The notes under the pieces were generated by a model. That model ran no database searches. It saw only the letters and a list, made by a program, of their open reading frames with translations, and was not told the DNA's origin. The position numbers and the translations under genes were made by a program. This document shows positions 14,549 through 25,700 of a stretch of 64,000 nt of DNA, piece after piece; within the stretch, counting starts at the first letter, position 1; each line of letters starts with the position of its first letter. Source of the DNA: Pampus argenteus (taxonomy: Eukaryota > Chordata > Actinopteri > Scombriformes > Stromateidae); assembly GCA_036937835.1 (NCBI GenBank), contig CM072878.1:13402001-13466000 (forward strand), in the 5' to 3' direction.

Positions 14549-14720
14549 TTTCTAAACACAGCAGCAGCTTCTCTGCTCGCTCCGTCTGCGTCCGACAGAA
14601 GCGCGCAGTACTGGAGATGTGCGCTTCACGAACGACTCAGTCTCTGTGAATTGACCTTTCAGCTGTTACTGTTACCCAGGCGATTTGGCGAGGCCATCTT
14701 AAAACTAATGCATAGATAAT
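14549..14720 (-). promoter_or_regulatory. gpatch8: gpatch8 5' UTR and promoter region
   Basis: The sequence immediately upstream of the gpatch8 ATG is richer in CpG than its surroundings. It contains GCCATCTT at about 14693-14700, a YY1-type core. The transcription start cannot be placed from sequence alone. Confidence 0.45.
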
Positions 14721-14860
14721 TTGTACTTTGCATATTTGATTTACACAAAATATGTATTCAATCTTGATAATATAAAAAACGTGAGGAATTTGCACTAATT
14801 AAGTAGTCTGCGGTATCATTAATGTGAGCCCTGCATACTAGGTCATATGGATCATGACTG

Positions 14861-14906
<46 letters not shown>
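14861..14906. repeat. (GATA)n microsatellite
   Basis: About eleven tandem AGAT units. Confidence 0.95.
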
Positions 14907-16116
14907 CATATATGCATTTTACTGATGAGTTTAATGGACTATACAAATAAACTTTAAATAAATGTTGCAATACATTTCTAGATTACGTGAACTAGAGTAA
15001 AATATAATTTGTAAAAAAAAAAACTTAATAAAAACTATTTTGCTCATGCACAACAATAGATTTGAGAGTAATGTTATCACAGATATTGTCCCAGTCTTCT
15101 GAGTTTAACCTCACCTTCAGATCATGCTTCCACACTGGTTTCAATGAGTCATATAATGAAGGAAACACATGGAATATTTAAAACTCTGATAGATGGAAAC
15201 ATCTTATTTTCTTTTAAACAAGAATCAGTGGATTCAGTAGGAATTGATTAAACAAATCTGAAGGTTCTGATATGCCTTTTGATGTCCTCTCTGATAGTCA
15301 GTGTTCCTGATCTGGACAAGCAAACCAGGATTTTTTTTGTAAAATTGGTGATTACACGTCTTTTCATACCAAAAGTGTCTTATAGAATATTTGATTTTTA
15401 GTTTAAAAAAATTCTGAACAAAGTTATTGATAAATAGAAGCGATTTGAGTGATTTTGGGTAGCAAGCAAGTTTATTCCAAACTGATCTAAATGGATTCTC
15501 GTTTGTCCAAGAACCAACTAACTATATTTTTAATTTGGGCTGATCAAAAATAAAATTGAAAGTCTGGCAGGGAGGCTCCCCCTTACTCTTTTGGTTTAAT
15601 GAGCAACTGTAGTTTTTTTTTTTTAAATCATTTGCACATTTTAATCATTTCTTTCTGCTCACATGGTAGCTGCTTTGAGTGAGAATGCAATCTGCAGACA
15701 TGAAGATATGCTTGCATTTCTTGTTTTCATAATTCGGCTCCATACAAGTGCTTTTAACCAAATGGTTGAGTGAATCTTTTTTTTTTTTTTTTTTTTTTGG
15801 GGATGCTTTTGGCTTTTGTTTACATGAGTGTCACAATAGGAAGATATCGTGGAATTTGCTGGTCTTGAAAAAGGGAAATTACGAGATCGTCAATATCCTC
15901 TTTGGCATCCACTCACATATGAAACAGACATTTCTGGGTGAAGCTGATTAAATGGCTCAGTATTACAATTTCAAATATTAGTCCAGCTGTCATACCAGAG
16001 TGCTGGTGGACTAACTAATGGTTGTTACCCTGGTAGCTAGTAGTGAGATATAGACACAATCATTATGTCCATATGTTAACTCTTTGTTCAAATTATGTGG
16101 GAATGTGCTTGTTAAA

Positions 16117-16330
16117 AAATCTGGATCAGAATCAGCTTTATTGGCATAGTATGCTCTCAATGTACTTACGCAGTTCAGGAACAGTGTTTAGGGAAACACG
16201 TAGACATACAGCCAGAACAAGGACCACAAAGCTTAACATAATAAGCAAACATAAACATCATAGCTATATATTCATACTATATGCAGGTGTGTAAATTGTA
16301 GACGAGTATGCAAATGATATGAGGGTGTTT
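16117..16330. repeat. Teleost dispersed repeat fragment
   Basis: The stretch beginning GGATCAGAATCAGCTTTATT, followed by TGGCATAGTATGC, resembles a very common fish interspersed repeat that I recall as carrying TCAGCTTTATTGGCCAAGTATG. The 3' portion, with GTGTTTCAAAGTGCAGTATG, also fits. I cannot assign the family; a non-LTR retrotransposon tail is one possibility. Confidence 0.55.
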
Positions 16331-16385
16331 CAAAGTGCAGTATGTACATATAGGATATACAACTGATCCAGTCAGTAGTTTATGA

Positions 16386-16398
16386 CGCCATCTTGTGG
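16386..16398 (-). promoter_or_regulatory. CTCF-like motif
   Basis: The minus strand reads CCACAAGATGGCG, which fits the CTCF core CCASYAGRKGGCR at all 13 positions. It is situated between gpatch8 and map3k14, just after the dispersed repeat. Occupancy is unknown. Confidence 0.45.
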
Positions 16399-17041
16399 TA
16401 AATCTGTGCCAATACGTCTACCTCTATTGAAAATAGGTATTTGGGCACATAAAATTTAGTATTGGCCTATATACTACTTAAAGTAGCTTAAAGTAAAGAA
16501 TCTTATCAATACAGGAAGGGCAAGCAACACACAGAAAATTTACCATAAATAAAAGGATAGAAAATAAATGAATACAAATGAAAAAAAATATATAACATCA
16601 TAACATAAAACAACTTTAAACTTTAACGTGGGATTAAAAATGGCAATGTTTATGAAACATATAGCCTACATCCCCTACCCTAATCTTCCTTCAAATATGT
16701 GATATTTTTTATTATGAAGAAAAGACACACATATGTGACATGCTATATATGATATCATTTCTGTTTTTCACACTTCATGACCATATCCTTATCTGCATCT
16801 TCTTCACGGAACTGGGCAGTGCGCCTGCGCTGTCGATGTGTGAAATTAAAAAAACAGGAAGCACTGATATTTTATCTTCAGATTAAAAGTATAATTCAAA
16901 TTTACAAAACATGTAAACATAATACTAGAACGGATGGAACAATGCACATGTATCGATAAATCAATGAATGATAATAATAATAATACTAGATTCAGAGTTA
17001 TGGCATTTTGTATTGTCGTTATTGTAAAATTAAAGGAACAT

Positions 17042-17133
17042 AGCAGATAATTTGAAATTCATAACCGGAAGAACGTCATATTATTCAAACTTTACAGTGC
17101 AAGCGCGACCGGCCGACGCCTATAGGAAGATCG
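17042..17133 (+). promoter_or_regulatory. map3k14: Candidate map3k14 promoter and non-coding first exon
   Basis: A short GC-richer patch carries an ETS-type core (ACCGGAAG, about 17063-17070) and an adjacent ACGTCA half-CRE. It ends in a strong donor, ATCG|GTAAGTG, with the last exon base at 17133. The first coding exon of map3k14 starts at an acceptor 5.6 kb downstream and has only 14 nt of UTR, so an upstream non-coding exon must exist. This is the best candidate; the link is inference. Confidence 0.4.
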
Positions 17134-20100
17134 GTAAGTGAATCATTTATTGCATATTATTAACTATAAAATGAATTTCTTTATCCGGGTTTATAGTTTT
17201 GTGAACCCAAATCTCTTGTTATGTCACCGAGGGAACAATTTCTAGTTACTATTTGTAGACTTTTTACAAGACGTACTTTTCGGCTCAACTTTGAAATGGC
17301 GTGGCTAAGAAGGAAGTTATTATTTTAGTAACGGTACGTTACACGTATATGTACACGCATAACTTATATATTTATACATTGACACATTGTGACAATAGCT
17401 TTAAAAAAACAACAACAGCAGCCAGAAGTATTTAACAACTATTAGGTATCTAGATGGTGTTACTGGGAGTTTGGCAGTTAGGTCACCAAAGTTATTCAAA
17501 ACCAGCACGTACGTCTATTGAATCCAGCTGTCTATGATTAAAACAACTTATGTAGTCCAAGTTGTATTTTTTTTTTCAGTGCCACTGGCTATTGTCTGTC
17601 ATGAAAGCCATGTGAAAGGAGTGCCTTATATTAGACTTCCCTCTAAGACAAAGAAATTGGCCTAAACTCCTAAAATAAGAAGCATATATATTTAGGGCAA
17701 TGACTATATATATACCTAAAAAGGTTTTATATATGCATATACCATTATAACTTAACTACTAGTATCTTAGTCCTCATAAGAATAGCTATTATGTTACAGT
17801 CTCATATTTACCAGATTGGATACTTTAGATAAGTCACACTAAGGGGCCAACTTCTGCTTCTCCACACTGCACAACAACATGCTGGACCTTTGTTGGCCTT
17901 GAGTCAAACTCCTGGCCTGCATTTACTGCTAGGCAGCACTGGCCTGGGTCCATCTTTTGAATAAGAAACCAATGGTGTCCTTTTGGTTCAAATGTCCTCT
18001 CTCCTTTCCTCCTACAAACTAGAAAGAAAGTGCAGAAAAGACTTTTTTATAAATCTGTTCACAATATACATAGATAAAGCTCTTGGATTTGACTATATCC
18101 AAGGCATTTTGGGTATTTACATTTTTTTCCTGTTGCGGATTGTGATAAAAAACACTCAGGATAGTTGTGAATATCCTCTCATGAGTTACTTGGAAAAAGC
18201 TGTCTAGTCCGCTATCATACAGTCCTGCACTGATTTCCTCATTTATTTTGAATTGCCACATCTTTCCAGTCATTGTTTTTCACTAAAAATGATGTTCACT
18301 AAAAAGAGATACGTGTCCTATCTGTGATGCAATAAAAAATATTTGTTTCTTGTTTTATTGCCGTTTTCATGGTTCAACCATATTTTGAGGATTAATATTT
18401 GGCAATTATTTTTTGGCTAGGATAATCGTGACATGAAATTTTCATATCGTCCTATTTGACTCACTCGTGTAACTTCAAGTGAATTTTGACACCCACTTAT
18501 GTTCAGTTTATATGTTTTTGATATGTTCTCTGTGTTAAAAAAAGCATATGGCATCATAACACAATAGTGATATTGCATGCTTTTGATGAAAAACGTTAAA
18601 ATGGAAATGCTCATCATAATTTCAAGTTCAAGCCTGTCTTGTTTTGTCTCACCAACAGTTTCAAAACCCAAATATATTCACTTTGGTGAAACTATGACAT
18701 CATTTCCTACATTTTCTGACTGAAGAATTGTCACGGATCATCATTTTCATTCATTTCAAACAAACATTGCTGTGAATACTGATGAAGTAAGAGAGGAAAA
18801 CAGAGTAGAATAGACACAGGAGGTGGGAGTGGCACCTAAACCTCAAACTGCAGTTGCAGCATGCAGGCAGTTTCTCAGGTGGCCTGTGTAGTTCAGGACT
18901 GGGACGTTTTCCCAAGAAGCAGCCTGCGTTTCCTCTAAGTAACGCTTGGCTGTGTGTGTTCAGGTTGAGTCCTTTCTCACTGTCCTTACTAAAGGCTTTG
19001 GAATTTCATTAATCTGTGTGGGTGTACAGCAGCGGGTCAGCTCGATATAGCCACCGGTCGTTGGGGTTTATCTCATGATTTCTCTGCACAATTACAAATT
19101 ACAATGCAACCGACCTGCAATATCTTCTGTCTTTGAAATGTTTCAGCTTGATTGTAAATTTGAGTTGAGTTTTTCTTACAAAAATGCCAAACATTTGTTG
19201 GTACCAGTTTTTCAGTTGTGAACATTTGTTGCTTTTTTCTGTCTATCAATGCAAATTAAATAGCCTATCTTTGGGTTTAGGACTGTTGGTTGAATAAAAC
19301 AAAAACGTGAAGATGTCAACTTGGGCCTCTGTGACAATATTTTTAAACAACATCGCTGGCGTCAGTAGCCGTTTCAAAGCCTTATTTATCTATTTGAAGA
19401 AATTTTATTTATTTGTAATTTATTTGTTTGATTTGGGATTTGTTATTTAATTTACAGATAAAAAAATATGCATTGTTTTGCAAAGTTTATACCGCACCTC
19501 AGAAACCCCCCCCCCCCAAACAATTATTTAATTTGATATATAAGAAAAGAAAAGAAGAAATATATTTTGTAGATTTTGCTCTGAGAAATAAAGGAATCTT
19601 TTTCAATCATAAATTGTCATCCCCGTTTTGTTGAAAAAATCGTGAGAAAAACATATTGTAAACCGAGTATTGTGAATTGTATCGAATCCTGTAAAATTAA
19701 AACGTTTGAAATTAGTTGGCACCTAATAAAGTGTCCACATTCCTAATTCTAACTATTTGTCTAAAACATTGTTTTCATGACATTAAACACTTATCACTAA
19801 GGAACTGCTTGCTTAGTTTTTGGTGGAGCTTGTGGTATTCTGAATTTCCTTTGTTCTGGACCAGTTCTTATATGAGTCAGTTGTTTTGCTGCTACATAGA
19901 AAAGCAAGTGGAGATTATTAGATATTAGCTATAGGAGACCAGCCTTTTCCCAGTTCATATGCTTGCTCCAAGTTCTCTTAGTAGCAAATAGTTTCCAGAT
20001 AATAGATTGTCAGTTTTGTTTTGGAGAGGAGAGTGAGTCTTGTTGCTGTTATTATTATTAGTTGTTAGTTTTTATGACACGACATAGATGTGGGATGTGT

Positions 20101-22746
20101 GGGGATGTGACAGGCTCACATATGGTGTATTAGCTAGCTACAGGCCACATGCACATTCATTAAGATATCAGAGCAGCTTACAAAACTCTTCACATTTCAT
20201 TTAATATTATGGATGAGTGCAAATCCCAATCAACTTTACATTACTGCTACTATAAAATGCACAACCATTTTATGGACATAAGGTGCACGCCTGCAAATGT
20301 TCTGCTTATATCACTGTTGAATGTCCAGTTTATCATCAAAAGCATAACCAAACATGTTATCCTTTATTTGAGTTAGAGGGAAGAGCAAGCAAGAGCAGCC
20401 CTGTTGGAGAGCGTATGAGGGAGGGGGGAATATGGGGAAGTAGAGATGCATTTCCCATAAGTCATTGTCAGCCAGCTCCTCCCCCCCAGTTGGCTGAGAG
20501 CCCGCATCAAGCACAGCAGAGGAGTGCGGCAGGAACAGAGAGTGAGAATCAGCACACGAAGGACTTCGGCAGACTAACAGAGAGCCTGGTTCTGCTAATG
20601 TAGATGACAGGTTGTTCAGAGTGGATACAAGGGAGAGCGAGATAGCAGTTCAGATTGGCTTCTGTCGGTATGTCTACACACCCCTTGGCCTCACACATAC
20701 ACAGAGTTGTTTTTGTGGTTGTGTTTATTGCAGTGGGGTTTTCTCTGTTTCCTTTCCACGTAAATTCATTCGGGGTGTGGTGTAATGCGCCGTGCTTTCA
20801 GAGTACCGGCAGCGTCTGAAGAAGGAAGTGACAGTAGAATTGCTTTATTCTACATAGGCTATGTCTTGGAGTGCATGAAGTCGGCACACAAGGTAATGAC
20901 ATTGCTAAAAGCCTAAACTTTTGCATTAGCTTTAAATGAAATTTAAGTATATTTGCCAGTATATGTTTGTTGTCAACTTTTCTTTAGTATTACTTGTATT
21001 AGTGTTCAAGATCTCAGGGTTAAACCTGGTATGACCTCTATCAAGAATATCTACTAGGGTCCAAGACTGTATATGTCTATGTGCAGAAAAAGTTAAAAGC
21101 TTTGTGGCAAGGAGAAGCTGTGTATAAGTGACATGGACACACTGATGCAACAAGCTACAACTATAGTACTAATTCTCAGTTTGTGCCTTTCGAACTGCAT
21201 ATGCGTTGCTTGGATGAAAGGAGTGTGTTTATGGTCCATATGGTGCATGTTTTGGTGATGGTGACGTTTTGAGCCATGAGCAGTCAGTCATGCAAATCTT
21301 TGTTGGATATTCATCCTGGCCATAATGTGCAGGTAGTATACTTCCTCTGACTGAAACAGAGTACTTGTTTTTTAACGGCACAGTTGCAACTGTCAAAACA
21401 AGGCCAGGGTTGAATTTCCTGTCTCATCTGCCCACCGCAAAGCTTTCAAAGTTTCTGTACATTTCCGATGCTCAAGTGATCGTTAACTTACACGGCACAG
21501 TAAAATATGTTACACTTAAAACAAGCTGTTAAGAAGCAGATTATCATGTGTGTTTGCAACTGTAAAAAGCGTATCATTGTTGCATTGATGTGGATGCACA
21601 TGTTTGTGAAGAAGCGAAAGCATCTCATTTTAAAAAAAAACTAAGAAATTTATAATAAGATGTATTTGGTTGTCATGATCCAGTTATTCTCACAATAGCT
21701 GATAGTAAAGTCCTTTTGTTACATTATGGAGAAGTTTTCACTAGCACAAACCTAAAGGTCACTCTCCAGTGATGATAGGCAGCAACCATGTGATTTACTG
21801 TATAGAAAAAGCATTGTAACATTGTGTTGGATTCAGGTAGTGAAATTAGCACATGCCACCAGCCGAATGTCTGTGAATTTGTGAAGTAGCCGTTGAATTT
21901 GCTCAACCACCCAGCCACAGTGGCCAGTGGCATTTAATGGAGTTGTTCTACATATGACCTGTGGTGGGTAACAATGCACCTGTATTAACAGGACAAGAAG
22001 AAAGCCAGAGAGAGCCTGACCTGAAAAGTCTAAGAGACACAATTAAATTAATTTATTCAAGTTAGCCAGCTTGGCCGGTGGAAGTCTCTGGTGCACCTGC
22101 TCTATGGGTCACACAAAACCAGAAACTTTTTTTTTCTTTTTTTGCACATGTGTTTTATGTATCCAGTTCTCTTTATACATCGATGCACTGAGCAACTTTC
22201 ATAGGAATTAATAGAGCTAGCCTCCTACACTGTGTCCAGTTATCTTTAGACACTGCAGGTGTAAAGAGAGCAGCTGATGTCACTACGTCTACGCAGTGAC
22301 TCACAAACCAAAAGTAAAAAGCGATTTTTTTTTTTTTCAATGAAAAGTAGAGGAGAGCCGATAGTGATAAGATACATCACTGGCTAGTTTTCAATAAGAT
22401 AAGAGTAGTTAGTTAGTTTTGCTCCCACTGTCAGCCACATGGGTGATGACTGAATAAATATTATACTTTACTATAATACTTTTTATGGATGTGTATTAGA
22501 AGTTTTTTTTTTTTTTTTCAAAGAAAGACAAAAGTTACCCAAAAGTTACTTAAATGCAAATATATATATATATACGCTGGTAGAATTTAGCAGCCCCAGG
22601 CATATATAATTATTTGTTAATATTTTTTTTACTTATTTACTTACTTATCTGACCAATGTTGTCATTTAAAAAAATATATTTTCTTTGTACAAGTGTATAG
22701 ACAACCACTGGTTTTATAAACTGCATATGATGTTCTTTCTTTCAAG
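17134..22746 (+). other. map3k14: Presumed map3k14 5' intron
   Basis: The gap between the candidate first exon and the first coding exon. No coding exon was recognised. It contains poly-T and (AT)n runs (22328-22339, about 22501-22520, about 22560-22575) and a C-run near 19506. A second possible UTR exon near 20.4-20.9 kb is listed separately. Confidence 0.45.
20370..20892 (+). promoter_or_regulatory. map3k14: Possible alternative map3k14 promoter/5' exon
   Basis: This is a GC- and purine-richer island within AT-rich surroundings, ending in a plausible donor CAAG|GTAATG after position 20892. It includes an open frame of 106 codons with no recognised domain, which I do not accept as coding. 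It could be an alternative first exon of map3k14 or simply compositional noise. Confidence 0.2.
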
Positions 22747-22755
22747 ATCCAGCAG

Positions 22756-22770
22756 ATGAAATGGCGGTGA
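22756..22770 (+). other. map3k14: Four-codon upstream ORF overlapping the NIK start
   Basis: ATG AAA TGG CGG TGA begins 5 nt before the NIK ATG in another frame and ends inside it. Its context is weak (C at -3), so most ribosomes would be expected to use the second ATG. Confidence 0.5.
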
Positions 22771-25700
22771 GGCAGAGGATTTTCAACTCAACTGCACCGT
22801 TCTCCGGGTCACCCCAGGCTGAGCCAAAGGGGTCATATCCAGCCTGCTCAGCCACGGACCAGGAGACGGAGGAGGAGGAAGAGGAGGGGAAGGAGAACAA
22901 AATGGACTACATATCCCTTTTAAAATTTTCATTCTATACAGCCCTGACCCGTGGCACTGCAGAGCAAGTTGGAGAAACGCCATTGAAGACCTCAGCCTTC
23001 ATTGCCCAGGATGGATGTAATTATGCCTTTTTATAATAAAAAAAATGAAATAACTGTGCCAGAAGAGTGAACGGTTAACATCAACGCTGTGCTTTTTCCA
23101 GATGTAACCCATGAATCCCAAGAGTTTTGTCCATCCGGCTCTGAACGTCCCTATGTTGCCTCCCCTAACTGTTTAGACAATAGGTATGAAATTACTTTGA
23201 CAACATTGCCTCTGCATTTAACTCCTCATATTCATGTTTGTTTTTTAAAATTTCTATTTCCATGTGTCATATTCACACTGTTCATACCATACTTTGGCCT
23301 CAGTTCTCTCTCAGAACACAACAATGTGGCGTGCCCAACCACAGCATCTGTCCAGGAGCTGAGCAACTCATCGACACAGCTCACTCCAAGAAAGAAAACC
23401 CGAAAAAGACAGAAGCGCAAGGGGAAGAAAAAACTGGAGAAGAAGAAGGAGAAGCAGCGACTCAGACATCGATTACCTTCTGGAGTCCCTGAGCAGGAGA
23501 GTGGAAGTTTACTGGTCCGAAACCCGGTAAGAACTGGAAGATGTACCGTTAATGTACATCCAACTGAATCTTGTACTGTATATAAAGTTATTCATACTGT
23601 TAAGAAGGTGGTTAGTGCTATACTTTTGTAATGCTAAAAGGAGCTGAGAGTAATTGCAGTGTTTTTCTAATGAATCATCCAAGGATCAAGGTTAATTTGC
23701 CACATTCTTTGGCAGTCTGAGGCTCTATCTCTAGACATTCGCATGCAAACACTAGCTGTGTTGTGAAAATGAATCACTGGATCCAGACAAAGCTGCCTCT
23801 CATGGCCTTGAACATTCAACCCCTGAGCAAACTAACCTGAGAATGTAAACATCTTCTAGTCTGAACAACTGTGTATTTTGTTGGTTTCCTGTAGGTAGAG
23901 TCATCCCTTGGAGGGACAAACAACCTCAGTACTTCTTGCTGTAGCAGCATTGAAAGGTCAGAAGAGCAGGACAGAGGGCCTCCGCTCTACAGCCGACAGA
24001 TCTACAACACAGGGTCCAGCTGCTCTCCACTGGGCTGGGGAGACCAGGTCTGTGACCCCCTTTCCAGTGTCCAGTCCTATGTGCAGGACAGCGACTCCCT
24101 CAGCAGTGTGGGAGACTGTTCGCTGGCTTTAGCTGGCCTCAGGGGCAGCGTCAGTCAGGGGGACCCGTGCTACGCAGGGCCCTTTTTCAAAGATGTGGAG
24201 AGGGATGCAAGGGAGAAGGAATATGATTTCTCAGCACATGATTCTGTCATCAACGAGGGAATAATCTTCTACAACGAAGTAGGTTCTGCTGTCTTTACTG
24301 TTTGTCTAAATAGGATTCATTATGCTCAAGTTTAAGTTACCAAACTAACTTGTTACTATCTTTTCTTATCAGAAAATCCAAACTGAGGACTCAGAATATA
24401 GGGAAGGAAGGGAGTATGTCCTCCAAGAGTTTATTAAGGAAGGCTCCTATGGAGAAGTATACAGTGCTAAAGATGTCAACACAGACTTCAGATTTGCTCT
24501 CAAGAAGGTAACACAGAGTTCCCTCTTTGTTCTTCTCAGTGCCTTGTTTATAGTGTTTCTGGGTGATTGCTCACTGTTTTTTCCTTCCTTTCCTCACAGA
24601 TCGCCCTGAAGAGGTTCAGCAGTGAGGAGGTGGGTGCGTGGAGTACCCTCAGATCTCCCCGTGTGTTGGAACTCTTTGGAGTGGTCAGAGAGGGACCCAA
24701 TGTGTTCCTTTTAATGGACCACAAATCTGGTAAACAAGCCTCTTTTGTGTCTTTTACACACAGCACAGTCTTATCAGTACTACTGTTGGAGCGTGAGACT
24801 TTAAATTTGTTGGGTGAGATTGTAATGAATTGGGTTCAAACACATGTACAGTAGGTACAATATGAGAATAATGAAGTTCAAGTGTTCAGAAACATGGATG
24901 TGATTAGTGTCGAGATGTGGAAGTGGGTGGTACTGAGATGCTAGAAATGACTTTTGAGTGTCCTTGAAGTGACCAAATTATGGGATGAAAGATGCCAGCT
25001 TGATAACTACAGTGATACACCTTGAACATTTTTCCTGTCATCAAAGTCAGGTTTCCTCACAGGCCATGATCAGCAGAAAGAATAATGGAATCAGATGCTG
25101 TGTATTGGCCAATATTAACAAGACACAGTCATTGTCTGACTTTATTTGTTATTTCAGGCTCTCTAGGCCAGCTGATAGCGGATCGGGGCCGACTGCCAGA
25201 GGACCTAAGTCTCTACTACCACTCACAAGTTTTAACAGCGCTGGAGTACTTGGTGAAAAAAAGAATAGCGCACCTAGATATAAAAGGTATGGCTATGCTA
25301 TTTATTTTTCTCAAGTATACAGAGTGTCACAACAATAATGTTTACGTTTTAGCTGAGTTATTGTTCTAAAAAGAAATCAAAAACACAAGAATGAATGTTG
25401 AATCCATTTAATTGCCCACCATTATTAAAGGCATGGAAGACAGAAAGATTTTGTAAAATACTAAATTTTTTACAACAATTTAAAAATGGACAGCAAACCC
25501 TCTTAATTATTTCCACATTTCACAGCAGAGATTACACCTAAACACACATATCGGATATTGGCATCAGCCCATAAACACTTTGAAGATGAATTTTATGACA
25601 GATAAACAGATCTTAACTTTTACTATTTCTGGTACCTGGTGGAAAACAAAAACAGACTGAGAGAGTAAGTCAGATTTCTAATTAGTTATGATCAGAGGAT

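Larger units (their letters stand above)
14721..17041. other. Intergenic region between gpatch8 and map3k14
   Basis: The divergent intergenic interval between the two genes. It contains a GATA microsatellite, a T22 run (15777-15798), a fish-type dispersed repeat (16117-16330) and a CTCF-like motif (16386-16398). No gene was recognised. Confidence 0.6.

Noticed and set aside
14861..14906. GATA repeat as a possible GATA-factor array
   Set aside because: A plain tetranucleotide microsatellite with no supporting context.
20283..20603. 106-codon ORF in the presumed map3k14 5' intron
   Set aside because: No domain, and composition follows a local GC/purine island. It is more likely non-coding exon or intron sequence.
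23304..23492. Alternative frame through map3k14 exon 3 starting from the nearer AG at about 23314
   Set aside because: That acceptor puts the exon in a frame that stops before the next donor. The AG at 23303 restores phase with exon 2 and gives the expected basic region.
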